Positions 33,123-44,999 are shown, counted from the first letter of the stretch. The stretch: 59,163 nucleotides of DNA from Pelagibacterales bacterium SAG-MED13 (GCA_014654165.1 JACWDK010000006.1:1-59163), one strand, 5' to 3'. Program-made: numbers and translations. The notes: generated from the sequence alone by a model not told the origin.

Positions 33123-34443
33123 AGATAAAGATAGAATTTTTCAAAATTTATATAATGATTTGGATTCAAGTATAATCTCATCTAAAAAAAGAGGTGATTG
33201 GATTAAAACTAAAGAACTCGTAGATAATGGCAGAGATTGGATAATTAATGAAATTAAAGAGTCTCAATTAAGAGGAAGAGGCGGTGCGGGTTTTCCTACT
33301 GGATTGAAATGGTCTTTTGCTCCAAAAGAAGTTGGATCGAGACCTCATTATTTAGTAATAAATGGAGATGAATCAGAACCGGGCACTTGTAAAGATAGAG
33401 ATATATTACGATTTGAACCTCATAAATTGATAGAAGGCTGCCTGTTAGCATCTTATGCTGTGCAAGCTCATGTTTGTTATATTTATATTAGAGGTGAATA
33501 TTTTATTGATGGACAAAAACTCCAAACTGCAATCGATGAAGCTTATAAAGAAAACTTAATAGGAAAAAATGCTGCAGGAACTGGATGGGATTTAGATATC
33601 TACATTCATTATGGTGCTGGTGCTTATATTTGTGGTGAAGAGACTGCTTTACTTGAAAGTATAGAGGGTAAAAAGGGTCAACCAAGATTGAAACCACCAT
33701 TTCCTGCACTAATTGGACTTTATGGATGCCCTACAATCATTAATAACGTTGAAACTATAGCTGTCGTTCCAACAATTCTTAGAAGAGGTGGTAAATGGTT
33801 TGCTTCTTTAGGTAGAGAAAAAAATACAGGTACTAAAATTTTCTGTATATCTGGAAATGTTAATAACCCATGCAATGTTGAAGAAGAGATGAACATACCA
33901 TTAAAAGAATTAATAGAATTTCATGCAGGAGGTGTAGTAGGAGGTTGGGAAAACTTACAAGCTGTAATTCCTGGAGGTTCATCAATGCCTTTAATACCTA
34001 AAGAAAAATGTGAAACATTGACTATGGATTTCGATTCATTAGTAGCTGAAAAAAGCGGATTAGGTACTGCAGGTATAGTAGTTATTAATAATGATCAAGA
34101 TATTATTAAATGTATGGCTAGAATTGCAAGATTTTATAAACATGAAAGTTGTGGGCAATGTACTCCTTGTAGAGAAGGATCAGGATGGATGTGGCGAATG
34201 CTAGAAAGAATGGCTAGAGGAGAGGCGTCAAAAGACGAAGTAGATATGTTAAGTGATGTTACAAAACAGATAGAGGGACATACCATCTGTGCTTTTGGTG
34301 AAGGTTCTTCATGGCCAGTACAAGGTTTATTAAGACATTTTAAAGATGAAATTAAAAAAAGAAATAAATTTGATCCAATTGTGAAGGAAAATAAAAATAT
34401 TCCTTATTTAGTAGATCAACACTTGTTAGATAAAAATGCTTAA
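33115..34443 (+). CDS. nuoF: NADH-quinone oxidoreductase subunit F
   Basis: This 442-residue subunit is the site of NADH oxidation. The NADH-binding motif [13 protein letters not shown] is at residues 54-66, and the FMN region is [19 protein letters not shown]. The [4Fe-4S] cluster N3 motif [12 protein letters not shown] is at about 344-355, with a fourth cysteine in HTICAFGE. Electrons pass from FMN to NuoE and NuoG. It overlaps nuoG by 8 bases. Confidence 0.97.
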   Translation: MLKDKDRIFQNLYNDLDSSIISSKKRGDWIKTKELVDNGRDWIINEIKESQLRGRGGAGFPTGLKWSFAPKEVGSRPHYLVINGDESEPGTCKDRDILRFEPHKLIEGCLLASYAVQAHVCYIYIRGEYFIDGQKLQTAIDEAYKENLIGKNAAGTGWDLDIYIHYGAGAYICGEETALLESIEGKKGQPRLKPPFPALIGLYGCPTIINNVETIAVVPTILRRGGKWFASLGREKNTGTKIFCISGNVNNPCNVEEEMNIPLKELIEFHAGGVVGGWENLQAVIPGGSSMPLIPKEKCETLTMDFDSLVAEKSGLGTAGIVVINNDQDIIKCMARIARFYKHESCGQCTPCREGSGWMWRMLERMARGEASKDEVDMLSDVTKQIEGHTICAFGEGSSWPVQGLLRHFKDEIKKRNKFDPIVKENKNIPYLVDQHLLDKNA

Positions 34444-36469
34444 ATTAAAAGTAAATGATAGAGAGATTGAGGTTGAAGAAGGTTTAACTGTCCTTCAAGC
34501 CTGTGAAAAAGCTGGCGTCGAAATTCCAAGGTTCTGTTATCACGAAAAATTATCAATAGCTGGTAATTGCAGGATGTGCTTGGTTGAAATGGAAAAATCT
34601 CCTAAACCTGTAGCATCGTGTGCTATGCCAGCAGCAGATGGAATGGTAATTAAAACAAATACTCCTAGTATTGAGAAATCTAGAAAAGGTATAATGGAAT
34701 TTTTATTAGCTAATCATCCCTTAGATTGTCCAGTTTGTGACCAAGGTGGTGAATGTGATCTTCAAGATCAATCAATGTTTTATGGAATAGACAAATCAAG
34801 ATTTAAGGAAAATAAAAGAGCAGTACCTGATAAAAATATGGGACCTTTAATTAAAACCCAAATGACTAGATGCATTCATTGTACCAGGTGTATTCGATTT
34901 GCAACAGAAATTGCTGGTGTCCCTGAATTAGGTGCTATTGGAAGAGGGGAAGATATGCAAATTACAACTTATCTAGAACAATCAATACAATCTGAACTTT
35001 CTGGTAATGTTATAGATCTTTGTCCAGTTGGAGCATTAACTTCCAAACCATACGTATTTGAAGCAAGACCATGGGAATTAAAAAAAACAGATACAATTGA
35101 TGTAATGGACGCTATTGGATCAAATATAAGAGTTGATACTTATGATTGGGAAGTAAAAAGGGTTTTACCTATTATCAATGACGATATTAATGAAGAGTGG
35201 ATTTCTGATAAAACAAGATATGCATGTGATGGATTATTGAATCAAAGGTTAGATAGTCCATTTATTAAATACAATAATAAGTTTGAAAAAGCTTCTTGGA
35301 CAGAAGTTTTCAAGATTATTAAGTCAAAAATAGAGAACACAAAAAATGATAAGATATGTGGATTTGTAGGAGATCTTACAAATATGGAGACAAGCTTTAT
35401 ATTTAAGGAGTTTTTTGAAAGAACTTTAAATAGCAATAATTATGAATCAAGATCATTCCAAAGTTTTTTAGATACATCAGCAAGAGAAAATTATTTGTTT
35501 AATTCTACAATCAATGGAATTGAAGAAACAGATTTAATTTTATTAATTGGAGCTAACCCAAGATTTGAGGGAACAATTCTTAATGCAAGAATAAGAAAGG
35601 CTTATATAAGTAATAAAACAAAAATTATTTCTTTGAATGATGTAGGGGATTTAAATTATCCATATCAAAATTTGGATGGAAAAACACAAACAATTAAAGA
35701 TATTTTTGAAGATAAAAATGAAATTTCAAAAAAAATATTAGATTCAAAAAAACCAATGATTATATTAGGTGAATCTTTTTTAAGATCTTATTCTGCAGAA
35801 TACCTATTTTCCTCTATAAAAAATTATTTATTGGAAAATAATAAGATCACAGAAGATTGGAATGCGTTGAATATATTATCTTCCGATGCTGCCACTGTAG
35901 GAAATCTAGATTTGGATATAATAAATCAAAAAAAAGAATTAATAAATCAACTCAATGAAAATAAATTTGATTTAGTTTATTTTCTAGGACAGGATAATTT
36001 AAGATTTGATAAAAAGAATGAATTTATAATATACCAAGGTAGTCACGGCGATAATGGAGCAGAAATAGCTGATATTATTCTTCCAGGTGCAGCGTATACT
36101 GAACAATCTGGTCATTTTACAAATTTAGAGGGTAAAATCCAGAAAGCTTATAAAGCATCATACCCTCCAGGAGATTCTAAAGAAGATTGGCAGATTATCA
36201 ATGAGCTTGCTGAGATTATGAACAATAGAAAACTATTTAATGATAAAGAAGAACTTGAAAGCAGTATGTTTAATTATTTAAATCTTAAAAAAGAAAAACA
36301 AAAAACTATTGAAATAATAAAAAATAATCAAAGTGATTTTAAAAATGAGGATTTGAAAATTAAATTTAAAGATTATTATTTTTCTAATGTAATTGCACGT
36401 TCTTCAAAAACAATGCTTAATTGCAACAATTCAAAATTGAGCATCAAACGCACTGGTACAGAGGGTTAA
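34436..36469 (+). CDS. nuoG: NADH-quinone oxidoreductase subunit G
   Basis: This 677-residue subunit carries three clusters. The [2Fe-2S] N1b ligands are Cys34, 45, 48 and 62. N5 is held by His94 with Cys98, 101 and 107. N4 is held by Cys146, 149, 152 and 196. The rest is a degenerate molybdopterin-oxidoreductase-like domain. The extra N7 cysteine motif of some bacteria was not seen. Length is typical of alphaproteobacteria. Confidence 0.96.
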   Translation: MLKLKVNDREIEVEEGLTVLQACEKAGVEIPRFCYHEKLSIAGNCRMCLVEMEKSPKPVASCAMPAADGMVIKTNTPSIEKSRKGIMEFLLANHPLDCPVCDQGGECDLQDQSMFYGIDKSRFKENKRAVPDKNMGPLIKTQMTRCIHCTRCIRFATEIAGVPELGAIGRGEDMQITTYLEQSIQSELSGNVIDLCPVGALTSKPYVFEARPWELKKTDTIDVMDAIGSNIRVDTYDWEVKRVLPIINDDINEEWISDKTRYACDGLLNQRLDSPFIKYNNKFEKASWTEVFKIIKSKIENTKNDKICGFVGDLTNMETSFIFKEFFERTLNSNNYESRSFQSFLDTSARENYLFNSTINGIEETDLILLIGANPRFEGTILNARIRKAYISNKTKIISLNDVGDLNYPYQNLDGKTQTIKDIFEDKNEISKKILDSKKPMIILGESFLRSYSAEYLFSSIKNYLLENNKITEDWNALNILSSDAATVGNLDLDIINQKKELINQLNENKFDLVYFLGQDNLRFDKKNEFIIYQGSHGDNGAEIADIILPGAAYTEQSGHFTNLEGKIQKAYKASYPPGDSKEDWQIINELAEIMNNRKLFNDKEELESSMFNYLNLKKEKQKTIEIIKNNQSDFKNEDLKIKFKDYYFSNVIARSSKTMLNCNNSKLSIKRTGTEG

Positions 36470-36472
36470 AAA

Positions 36473-37471
36473 ATGGAATATATTAATATTATTTTTCATG
36501 AAACTTATAAGATATTATTTTTACTTGTACCAGTTCTGGTTTCTGTAGCAATGATTGTTTGGCTAGATAGAAGAGTTTGGGCATTTGTTCAAAAAAGACA
36601 AGGACCTAATGTAGTTGGCCCTTTTGGTTTGCTACAATCTTTAGCTGATGCATTAAAATATATTTTTAAAGAAATAATAATTCCTGCAAGCTCTAATAAA
36701 GTAATTTTTATTATTGCACCCATAATAACAATGACACTTGCGTTGATAGCTTGGGCAGTAATTCCTTTTGGTGAGAACAATGTTTTGTCAGATATAAATG
36801 TAGGAATATTGTATATTTTTGCTATTTCTTCTTTAGGAGTTTATGGAATAATTATGGGTGGCTGGGCTTCTAATTCTAAATACCCCTTTTTAGGAGCAAT
36901 TAGATCAGCGGCACAAATGGTTTCTTATGAAGTGTCGATTGGAATAATTATAATTAATGTTTTATTGTGTGTTGGATCGTTAAATTTAAGTGACATCGTA
37001 TTAGCTCAACAAAACATTTGGTTTATAATACCGTTATTTCCAATGTTTGTAATATTTTTTATTTCTTCTTTGGCTGAAACAAACAGACCCCCTTTCGACT
37101 TGCCCGAAGCAGAAGCTGAATTGGTTGCAGGTTATCAAACTGAATACTCTGGAATGATGTACGCAATGTTCTGGTTAGGTGAGTATGCAAATATTTTGTT
37201 AATGTGTGCATTAGGCTCTATTTTATTTTTAGGTGGATGGTTATCCCCTATAGATTTATATCCTTTTAATATTTTACCAGGAGCAATTTGGCTTATTTTT
37301 AAGATTGTTTTTTTATTTATTCTTTTTGCGTTAGTTAAGGCAGTAGTCCCAAGATACAGGTATGATCAACTTATGAGACTAGGTTGGAAAATTTTCTTGC
37401 CGTTGTCCTTGACCTATGTTGTATTGACTGCAAGTTACCTTTTTTATTTCAACCTTTTACCAGTAAATTAA
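36473..37471 (+). CDS. nuoH: NADH-quinone oxidoreductase subunit H
   Basis: This is a 332-residue membrane subunit of about eight helices that joins the arms of complex I and lines the quinone tunnel. Family motifs are [20 protein letters not shown] near residue 33 and [20 protein letters not shown], whose acidic residues are in the quinone-to-pump link. It starts 3 bases after nuoG and directly precedes nuoI. Confidence 0.97.
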   Translation: MEYINIIFHETYKILFLLVPVLVSVAMIVWLDRRVWAFVQKRQGPNVVGPFGLLQSLADALKYIFKEIIIPASSNKVIFIIAPIITMTLALIAWAVIPFGENNVLSDINVGILYIFAISSLGVYGIIMGGWASNSKYPFLGAIRSAAQMVSYEVSIGIIIINVLLCVGSLNLSDIVLAQQNIWFIIPLFPMFVIFFISSLAETNRPPFDLPEAEAELVAGYQTEYSGMMYAMFWLGEYANILLMCALGSILFLGGWLSPIDLYPFNILPGAIWLIFKIVFLFILFALVKAVVPRYRYDQLMRLGWKIFLPLSLTYVVLTASYLFYFNLLPVN

Positions 37472-37957
37472 ATGAAAATTACAAGATTTTTAAAAACTAT
37501 TTTAATGACAGACTTCATTGGTGGTTTATTTATTGCCATTAAGGAACTTTTTAAATCTAAAAAAACTATCAATTATCCCTTCGAAAAAGGAAAAATAAGC
37601 CCCAGGTATAGAGGGGAGCATGCTCTTAGAAGATATCCAAACGGAGAAGAGAGATGTATTGCATGTAAATTATGTGAGGCCGTGTGTCCTGCACAGGCCA
37701 TAACAATTGAATCAACTGAAAGAAAAGATGGTAGTAGAAAAACTACTAGATATGATATTGATATGATGAAATGTATATACTGTGGTTTATGTGAGGAGTC
37801 ATGCCCAGTAGATGCAATTGTGCAAGGTCCAAATTTTGAATTTTCTACAGAAACTAGAGAAGAACTGTATTACACTAAAGAAAAACTTCTTGATAATGGA
37901 GATAGATGGGAAAATATTTTAGCAGCGAATATCAAATCAGATAATCCTTATAGATAA
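37472..37957 (+). CDS. nuoI: NADH-quinone oxidoreductase subunit I
   Basis: This is a 161-residue ferredoxin-like subunit with two [4Fe-4S] clusters, N6a and N6b. The motifs are [11 protein letters not shown] (Cys62, 65, 68, 72) and [11 protein letters not shown] (Cys101, 104, 107, 111), with the swapped fourth cysteines expected. It links NuoG to cluster N2 in NuoB. It abuts both neighbours without a gap. Confidence 0.97.
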   Translation: MKITRFLKTILMTDFIGGLFIAIKELFKSKKTINYPFEKGKISPRYRGEHALRRYPNGEERCIACKLCEAVCPAQAITIESTERKDGSRKTTRYDIDMMKCIYCGLCEESCPVDAIVQGPNFEFSTETREELYYTKEKLLDNGDRWENILAANIKSDNPYR

Positions 37958-38593
37958 TTGATGATAGCTCACGCAATATTTTTTTATATATTCTCGCTGA
38001 TAGCCATTATATCCGCAATTATGGTTACTGTATCTAAAAATACAGTCCACTCAGTATTTTTTTTAATTTTAGATTTTATAAGTATATCGTGCCTTTTTAT
38101 CATGATAGGAGCTGAATTTCTGGGCATGATTATGTTAATCGTTTATGTGGGAGCTGTTGCGGTTTTATTTTTATTTGTTGTTATGATGTTAAATGTAGCT
38201 CAACAAAAAAACCAGTGGTTATTATCTGAAGATAGTTCGGGTCATATTCCAGTAGGACTTATTATAAGTGCTTTAATATTTTTTGAATTAATTATTGTAA
38301 TTGGCGGATGGAAGTATAAACCTAATTTATTAGAATCCACAAATCAAAATCTATCAATTGGATTAAGCAATACTCATTCTTTAGGACAAATTTTATACAC
38401 AGACTACATACATATTTTTCAAATAAGTGGGATGATTTTATTAATAGCAATGATAGGAGCTATAGTTCTTACTTTTAGACAGAGGGAAGGAGTGAAAAAA
38501 CAGAGTTATATAAAACAAATTTCCAGAGAAAGATCTGAAGGGGTTGAAGTAGTAGATGTAACTTCAAACAAAGGGGTCAAAATTGATGACTGA
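37958..38593 (+). CDS. nuoJ: NADH-quinone oxidoreductase subunit J
   Basis: This 211-residue membrane subunit has five predicted helices. The conserved pi-bulge helix [20 protein letters not shown] (about residues 53-73) is part of the proton path. A hydrophilic C-terminal tail follows the last helix. Its 3' end overlaps nuoK by 11 bases. Two ATG codons stand near the start (ATGATG); the first was used. Confidence 0.95.
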   Translation: MMIAHAIFFYIFSLIAIISAIMVTVSKNTVHSVFFLILDFISISCLFIMIGAEFLGMIMLIVYVGAVAVLFLFVVMMLNVAQQKNQWLLSEDSSGHIPVGLIISALIFFELIIVIGGWKYKPNLLESTNQNLSIGLSNTHSLGQILYTDYIHIFQISGMILLIAMIGAIVLTFRQREGVKKQSYIKQISRERSEGVEVVDVTSNKGVKIDD

Positions 38594-38897
38594 AATTGGT
38601 TTAGGGCATTATTTAACTTTAGGAGCAGTAATTTTCACTATTGGAATAGTTGGAATATTTTTGAATAGAAAAAATATTATTGTAATTTTAATGAGTATAG
38701 AGCTTATTTTGTTAGCGGTTAATATTAATTTAGTTTCATTCTCAATATATTTACAAGACTTAACAGGTCAAGTTTTCACTTTATTTATCTTAACTGTTGC
38801 TGCTGCTGAAGCAGCAATAGGCTTAGCAATTATAGTTGTTTACTACCGAAATTCAGGAACTATAAGAGTTGAGGAAATAGATAAATTAAAAGGTTGA
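38583..38897 (+). CDS. nuoK: NADH-quinone oxidoreductase subunit K
   Basis: This is a 104-residue three-helix membrane subunit. The two buried glutamates of the proton path lie in [15 protein letters not shown] and [17 protein letters not shown]. An ATGATG pair is present at the start as well; the second ATG (38586) is an equally possible start. It lies one base before nuoL. Confidence 0.96.
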   Translation: MMTEIGLGHYLTLGAVIFTIGIVGIFLNRKNIIVILMSIELILLAVNINLVSFSIYLQDLTGQVFTLFILTVAAAEAAIGLAIIVVYYRNSGTIRVEEIDKLKG

Positions 38898-38898
38898 T

Positions 38899-40812
38899 AT
38901 GGAAATTTCAATTATAGCGTTACCTTTAATAGCTTCAATTATATCTGGATTTTTTGGAAAATTTATAGGCGATAGAAATTCAGAAATTATTACAAGTCTA
39001 TTGGTAACAATTTCAGCAATATTATCAGCTATAGTATTATATGAAGTTGCTATTAATCAATATCAAGACAATATAATTATTGCAAAGTGGATTAGTTCAG
39101 GATCATTAGATGTTAATTGGTCTATGAAAATAGATCCTTTGTCCAGTATAATGTTAGTAGTCGTAACATCTGTTTCATCTTTAGTTCATATTTATTCTAT
39201 TGGATATATGTCTCATGATCCACACAAACCAAGATTCATGGCTTATTTGTCTCTTTTTACTTTTGCAATGTTAATGTTGGTAACCTCAGATAATTTTATT
39301 CAATTATTTTTTGGTTGGGAAGGTGTCGGTTTATGCTCGTATTTTTTAATAGGTTTCTGGTTCAAGAAAGATACGGCCAATGCTGCCGCAATTAAAGCTT
39401 TTCTAATTAATAGAGTTGGTGACTTTGGATTTGCTATAGGAATTTTTTTAATTTTTTACTTATTTGGTACAGTAAATTATTTAGAAGTTTTTGAATTAAT
39501 TCCAACTGTAGTAGATAAAAAATTAATATTTTTAGGCATTAATATAAATGCGATCGATTTAATTTGTTTACTTTTATTTATTGGCGCAATGGGAAAATCT
39601 GCACAAATTTTTCTACATACTTGGTTGCCAGATGCTATGGAGGGTCCAACACCAGTTTCTGCCCTCATACATGCTGCAACCATGGTAACTGCAGGTGTTT
39701 TTTTAGTTGTAAGATGTTCACCTATTTATGAATTTTCTGAGCTTGCATTGAATGTTATTACTATTGTAGGGATGAGCACAGCTTTCTTTGCAGCAACTGT
39801 AGCACTTGTCCAGACAGACATAAAAAAAATAATTGCATATTCAACTTGTAGTCAATTGGGGTATATGTTTTTTGCTACAGGAGTTGGTGCGTATAATGTA
39901 GCTATGTTTCATTTATTTACGCATGCTTTCTTCAAAGCTTTATTATTTTTAGGATCAGGTTCTGTTATTCATGCATTTAAGGATGAGCAAAATATAAATA
40001 AAATGGGGGGAATTTGGAAAAAATTACCCTACACATATACTTTGATGGTAATAGGAACTTTAGCTTTGACTGGTTTTCCATTTTTATCAGGATTCTATTC
40101 AAAAGATGCAATAATAGAATTCGCTTATTTAAGAGGAAATACGACTGGATACTATGCGGCTGGTATAGGTATATTGACCGCCTTTCTCACTTCAATTTAT
40201 TCATGGAGATTAATATTCAAAACTTTTCATGGCGAATATAATAACAAAGATATAAAGATCGAAGATACACATGAATCTCCATTAGTGATGTTGCTTCCTC
40301 TATTTATACTTTCTATAGGTGCAATATTTGCAGGATACTTATTCAAAGAATTATTTCTAGGTTATGGGGAATTAAATAATTTTTGGCAAGAATCAATCTT
40401 TTTTCTTAAACCTCTAAGTATTGACCACCCACCTTTTTGGTTTTTAATTTTAACTCCTATTTTGGTCATGTTATCTATTCCTATTGCTTATTATCTATTT
40501 GTAAAAAATAAAAACTTACCAGAACAAATTTCCAAAGTGAATAAACCTTTATATCAATTTTTGATAAATAAATGGTACTTCGATGAACTTTATGATGTTT
40601 TATTTGTTACGCCTTCCAAAAAAATAGGATTATTTTTATGGAAATTTTTTGATATTAAAATAATTGATGGTTTTGGCCCTGATGGTATTTCTTTATTTAT
40701 TAAGAAATGTTCGTTAAAGGCTAATAAATTTCAAAGTGGATATATATATCAATATGCATTTATAATGTTACTTGGTTTTTCTGCTTTATTAACTTTCTTG
40801 ATAGTTAGATAA
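38899..40812 (+). CDS. nuoL: NADH-quinone oxidoreductase subunit L
   Basis: This is a 637-residue antiporter-like proton-pumping subunit, the outermost of the membrane arm, with about 16 helices and the long lateral helix at the C-terminus. Key motifs are FFGWEGVGLCSYFLIGFW with the conserved glutamate, and HTWLPDAMEGPTPVSALIHA with the helix-breaking proline. Its stop overlaps the nuoM start (TAATG). Confidence 0.97.
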   Translation: MEISIIALPLIASIISGFFGKFIGDRNSEIITSLLVTISAILSAIVLYEVAINQYQDNIIIAKWISSGSLDVNWSMKIDPLSSIMLVVVTSVSSLVHIYSIGYMSHDPHKPRFMAYLSLFTFAMLMLVTSDNFIQLFFGWEGVGLCSYFLIGFWFKKDTANAAAIKAFLINRVGDFGFAIGIFLIFYLFGTVNYLEVFELIPTVVDKKLIFLGININAIDLICLLLFIGAMGKSAQIFLHTWLPDAMEGPTPVSALIHAATMVTAGVFLVVRCSPIYEFSELALNVITIVGMSTAFFAATVALVQTDIKKIIAYSTCSQLGYMFFATGVGAYNVAMFHLFTHAFFKALLFLGSGSVIHAFKDEQNINKMGGIWKKLPYTYTLMVIGTLALTGFPFLSGFYSKDAIIEFAYLRGNTTGYYAAGIGILTAFLTSIYSWRLIFKTFHGEYNNKDIKIEDTHESPLVMLLPLFILSIGAIFAGYLFKELFLGYGELNNFWQESIFFLKPLSIDHPPFWFLILTPILVMLSIPIAYYLFVKNKNLPEQISKVNKPLYQFLINKWYFDELYDVLFVTPSKKIGLFLWKFFDIKIIDGFGPDGISLFIKKCSLKANKFQSGYIYQYAFIMLLGFSALLTFLIVR

Positions 40813-42293
40813 TGAATTTCCCTATACTTTCCTCTTTAATCTTATTACCTTCGATAGGAGCTCTTTTTCTTTTTTTTTCAAGAAGTAATAAAGAAAATAA
40901 TATAACTGTAAAATACGTTGCTTTGTTTACTTCATTAGTAAATTTTTTTTTATCTATTTATTTATGGATATTGTTTGATCAATCAACATCAGATTTTCAA
41001 TTTGTTGAAGATAGAATTTGGATTGAAGGTCTCATCAATTATAAAGTGGGCATTGATGGTATATCAATATTATTTATAATTTTAACAACATTTATAACTC
41101 CACTATGTATAATTTCAGTTAATAATTCTATTAAAAATAGACTCAATGAATTTCTTATTGCTATTTTAGTAATGGAGTCTTTTATGATTGGAGTTTTCTG
41201 TTCATTAGATCTTGTAGTTTTTTATTTATTTTTTGAAGCAGGATTAATTCCAATGTTTTTAATCATTGGAATATGGGGAGGCACTAGAAGAGTTTATTCA
41301 GCTTTTAAATTTTTTTTATTTACACTTTTAGGATCAGTCTTAATGTTAGTAGCTATAATTTCTATATATTGGATTTCGGGTACCACTGATGTAATTGAAC
41401 TTTATCAACAAGGGATTGACTCAAAATATCAAAATCTTCTATGGCTCGCATTCTTTAGTTCTTTTGCAGTCAAAACTCCAATGTGGCCAGTTCATACTTG
41501 GTTACCAGATGCTCATGTAGAAGCACCAACGGCGGGTTCTGTTCTTTTAGCTGCAATTTTACTTAAAATGGCAGGATATGGATTTATAAGATTTTCATTA
41601 GGTTTATTCCCTGTCGCATCAGAAATTTTCACTCCATTAATTTATACTTTAAGTGTCATAGCTATTATTTTCACCTCTTTTATTGCTTTAATGCAAGAGG
41701 ATATGAAAAAATTAATTGCATATTCCTCTGTTGCACATATGGGTTTTGTAACTTTGGGAATTTTTACAATTCAACAACAAGGGTTAGAGGGAAGTATTTT
41801 ACAAATGATAAGCCATGGATTAGTTGCAGCAGCACTTTTTTTATGTGTAGGAGTTGTATATGATAGAATGCATTCTAGATTAATAGATACATATGGTGGT
41901 ATTGTGAGTATTATTCCAAAATATTCAGTTTTCTTTATGATATTTACATTGGCAGCTTTAGGATTACCAGGAACAAGTGGATTTGTAGGTGAGTTTTTAA
42001 TTTTGATGGGTGCATTTAAAGACAATTTTTTAGTGGCAGTTATTGCCAGTTTAGGAGTGATAATAGGAGCGGCATATATGCTTTGGTTATACAAGCGAGT
42101 CGTTTTTGGAAAATTGATTAATTCAGATTTAAAACAAATGGTAGACCTTAATAGATCTGAATTGTTTATTTTATCTTGCTTAGCAGTTCCAATTTTATTA
42201 TTTGGATTTTATCCAGATCCATTAATTAATACGATTGAAGTTTCTATTAGTGATTTAATAGACACCTATAATATTAATACTATGAATAATTAA
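40812..42293 (+). CDS. nuoM: NADH-quinone oxidoreductase subunit M
   Basis: This is a 493-residue antiporter-like proton-pumping subunit with about 14 helices. Key motifs are FEAGLIPMFLIIGIWGG with the pump glutamate, and HTWLPDAHVEAPTAGSVLLA. It has one base between its stop and nuoN. Confidence 0.97.
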   Translation: MNFPILSSLILLPSIGALFLFFSRSNKENNITVKYVALFTSLVNFFLSIYLWILFDQSTSDFQFVEDRIWIEGLINYKVGIDGISILFIILTTFITPLCIISVNNSIKNRLNEFLIAILVMESFMIGVFCSLDLVVFYLFFEAGLIPMFLIIGIWGGTRRVYSAFKFFLFTLLGSVLMLVAIISIYWISGTTDVIELYQQGIDSKYQNLLWLAFFSSFAVKTPMWPVHTWLPDAHVEAPTAGSVLLAAILLKMAGYGFIRFSLGLFPVASEIFTPLIYTLSVIAIIFTSFIALMQEDMKKLIAYSSVAHMGFVTLGIFTIQQQGLEGSILQMISHGLVAAALFLCVGVVYDRMHSRLIDTYGGIVSIIPKYSVFFMIFTLAALGLPGTSGFVGEFLILMGAFKDNFLVAVIASLGVIIGAAYMLWLYKRVVFGKLINSDLKQMVDLNRSELFILSCLAVPILLFGFYPDPLINTIEVSISDLIDTYNINTMNN

Positions 42294-42294
42294 G

Positions 42295-43713
42295 ATGATA
42301 AATTTAGAGCTAGTTTTTCCTGAAATTTTTCTTTCTTTATCAATTATGTTTTTGCTAATTTTAGGAGTTTTCAAAAAGAATAGCTCTGTATTAATTCATA
42401 ATCTATCATTAATTGTTTTATTAGTTACAGCTGTAATTACTATAAATGAAACCTTAGGTATTGAAGAAACATTTTTGTTTAATGGTAGTATTGTAATCGA
42501 TTATTTATCATCTTTTATGAAAATAATGACTTTAATTGCAGCATTTTTAGTTTTAGTAATTTCATCAAATTATTTAAAAGCATTTAAGATTTTTAAAATT
42601 GAGTATCCAATTTTAATTTTAAGTTCTGTATTAGGAATGATGGTAATGATTAGTTCTAACGATTTAATTGTTTTTTATATGGGATTAGAGCTTCAATCAT
42701 TAGCATTATATGTTTTAGCCACATTTAATAGAGATCAACTTAAATCTTCTGAAGCTGGATTAAAATATTTTGTTTTGAGTGCCTTATCTTCAGGTCTTTT
42801 ACTTTACGGATGTTCTCTAATATACGGATTTACTGGTGCAACAAATTTTATTTTAATTGCTGATCAACTAGGTTCAAATGAATATGCATTAACTTTTGGA
42901 ATTGTTTTTATTTTAGTTGGATTAGCATTTAAAATTTCAGCCGTTCCATTTCACATGTGGGCTCCTGATGTTTATGAAGGATCACCAACATCTGTAACTT
43001 TATTTTTTACAATGGTTCCTAAAATTGCAGCTCTTAGTGTTTTTATCAGATTTTTATATGTCCCTTTCTTAAATTTAATTGAACAGTGGCAAATGATTTT
43101 AGTTTTTTTATCTATCGCTTCCATGCTCTTTGGTGCAATTGCTGCTATTGGACAAACTAATCTAAAAAGACTTATAGCTTACAGTTCAATAAGTCATGTC
43201 GGTTATGCTCTCGCTGGACTAGCTACATCTTCAAATGATGGTATCCAGAGCTCTGTTATTTATATAACTATATATATAATAATGAATCTTGGTTTATTTT
43301 CTTGTTTATTGATGATGAGAAGAAATAATGAATATTATGAGGATATTAATGATTTATCTGGATTATCAAAAAATCATCCACTTTTATCGATATCACTGTT
43401 AGTAATTTTATTTTCTTTAGCAGGCATTCCACCATTAGCAGGTTTTTTTGCTAAATTTTATATTTTTAAATCTGTTCTTGAACAATCTATGTATTTTTTA
43501 GCTATCGTAGGCTTATTATCAACAGTTGTAGCTGCATTTTACTATTTAAGAATAATAAAGATTATGTATTTTGATAAAGAAAAAGAAAAATTTGACACTG
43601 ATCACAGTATGTGGCTAAAATTTTCACTAACTGCATCTACATTATTAATTCTAATATACTTCATATTTCCTAGTCAATTAATAGAAGTTGTTTCGAGGAT
43701 TAATATTATTTAA
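42295..43713 (+). CDS. nuoN: NADH-quinone oxidoreductase subunit N
   Basis: This is a 472-residue antiporter-like proton-pumping subunit with about 14 helices. Key motifs are FYMGLELQSLALYVLATF and FHMWAPDVYEGSPTSVTLFF. It is the last gene of the nuo operon, but its stop overlaps the birA start by one base, so the transcript must continue into the housekeeping genes behind it. Confidence 0.96.
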   Translation: MINLELVFPEIFLSLSIMFLLILGVFKKNSSVLIHNLSLIVLLVTAVITINETLGIEETFLFNGSIVIDYLSSFMKIMTLIAAFLVLVISSNYLKAFKIFKIEYPILILSSVLGMMVMISSNDLIVFYMGLELQSLALYVLATFNRDQLKSSEAGLKYFVLSALSSGLLLYGCSLIYGFTGATNFILIADQLGSNEYALTFGIVFILVGLAFKISAVPFHMWAPDVYEGSPTSVTLFFTMVPKIAALSVFIRFLYVPFLNLIEQWQMILVFLSIASMLFGAIAAIGQTNLKRLIAYSSISHVGYALAGLATSSNDGIQSSVIYITIYIIMNLGLFSCLLMMRRNNEYYEDINDLSGLSKNHPLLSISLLVILFSLAGIPPLAGFFAKFYIFKSVLEQSMYFLAIVGLLSTVVAAFYYLRIIKIMYFDKEKEKFDTDHSMWLKFSLTASTLLILIYFIFPSQLIEVVSRINII

Positions 43714-44243
43714 TGAAATTTAAAAGATTTAAATTTAAAAATGTAAAGAGTACAAATAATACCGCAGTAAGAATAATTAAAAATTCTAACATTGAATATG
43801 GAATGGTGATCTCGGAAACACAAAAAAATGGAAGAGGTCAATATGGAAAAAAATGGATTTCTTATAAAGGGAATTTATTTGTTAGTTTTTTTTTTAAATT
43901 AGAAAATTTGAATATTAGTCTTAAAAAGTTAACTAAGATAAATTGTTTGTTGGTCAAGAAGTTATTATCAATTTATTACAAAAAAAAAATTATATTTAAA
44001 AAACCAAATGATTTAATGATAAATAAAAAAAAAATTTGTGGAATATTACAAGAAACTTTATCCAAACTTGATAAAACATTTTTAATTGTAGGAATTGGAA
44101 TTAATTTAGTTAAAAACCCAAATATAAACGATTATCCAACAACTAATCTATTTAGTTTAATGAAGAAAAAAATATTAAAAAAAGAAATTGAGAATCATTT
44201 AGAAAAAATTTTTGAATTAAATTTAACAAAATTGTATAAATAA
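43713..44243 (+). CDS. birA: biotin--[acetyl-CoA-carboxylase] ligase, catalytic domain only
   Basis: This is a 176-residue class I biotin protein ligase. The biotin/ATP motif NGRGQYGKKWIS lies near residue 38, and KKPNDLMINKKKICGILQE further on. It attaches biotin to the carrier protein of acetyl-CoA carboxylase. It lacks the N-terminal DNA-binding domain of E. coli BirA and the usual C-terminal SH3-like part is very short, so it cannot be a repressor. The gene order nuoN-birA-coaX-rnj is common in alphaproteobacteria. Confidence 0.9.
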   Translation: MKFKRFKFKNVKSTNNTAVRIIKNSNIEYGMVISETQKNGRGQYGKKWISYKGNLFVSFFFKLENLNISLKKLTKINCLLVKKLLSIYYKKKIIFKKPNDLMINKKKICGILQETLSKLDKTFLIVGIGINLVKNPNINDYPTTNLFSLMKKKILKKEIENHLEKIFELNLTKLYK

Positions 44244-44252
44244 ATAATTATA

Positions 44253-44999
44253 ATGTATATTTTCGGCGATATAGGTAATTCAGAAACTAAAATTTTTTTA
44301 GTCAATTCAAATTATAATATCGTTAAAAATATAAGTTTCTCTACTAAAAAATTAAACAATAATATTCTTAAATCAAAATTTAATTTATTGGTAAAAGATT
44401 TTACAAAGATACAAAAAATCTTATTTTGTAGTGTGGTTCCAAATTCTTACAATACTATAAAAAAATTTCTTTTAAAAAATAAAAAAAAAAAATGTTTTGA
44501 AGTAAAAGATTTAAAATTGAAATCACTAATAAATGTCAATGTTAATTACAAACAGGTAGGTTCAGATAGATTAACAAATGCAATTAGTTTACTTAATAAT
44601 AAAGATAATTTTATAATTATAGATTTTGGTACAGCTACTACATTTGATGTTGTATCTAAAAATAATTATCGAGGCGGTATAATTGCACCTGGTATACAAA
44701 TATCTTTGAATACACTGACTGACAAAGCTACTTTAATTCCTAGAGTCCAATTAAAAAAAATTTATAATGTTATTGGTAATGACACAATTAGTGCTGTTAG
44801 ATCAGGTTTTTTCTGGGGCTACAGTGGTTTAATTGACAATATTATTAATTTGATTAAGAAAGAGACTAGAAAATCTTTTAAAGTTATAATTACAGGTGGA
44901 TTTTCAGAATTATTTAAAAATTCTACTAAAAATAAACTAACACAAGACAATTATATCACTATAAAAGGTCTAATTAAAATTTCTAAATTGATTAATTAA
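44253..44999 (+). CDS. coaX: type III pantothenate kinase
   Basis: This is a 248-residue kinase of the ASKHA fold. The N-terminal phosphate loop is FGDIGNSETKIFL, followed by VGSDRLTNAISL and the catalytic DFGTATTFDVV at about residues 124-134. It phosphorylates pantothenate in the first step of coenzyme A synthesis and, unlike CoaA, is not inhibited by CoA. The stop directly abuts the rnj start. Confidence 0.92.
   Translation: MYIFGDIGNSETKIFLVNSNYNIVKNISFSTKKLNNNILKSKFNLLVKDFTKIQKILFCSVVPNSYNTIKKFLLKNKKKKCFEVKDLKLKSLINVNVNYKQVGSDRLTNAISLLNNKDNFIIIDFGTATTFDVVSKNNYRGGIIAPGIQISLNTLTDKATLIPRVQLKKIYNVIGNDTISAVRSGFFWGYSGLIDNIINLIKKETRKSFKVIITGGFSELFKNSTKNKLTQDNYITIKGLIKISKLIN

Noticed and set aside
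41771-42094. 107-residue minus-strand ORF inside nuoM
   Set aside because: It is a shadow of nuoM with no independent support.
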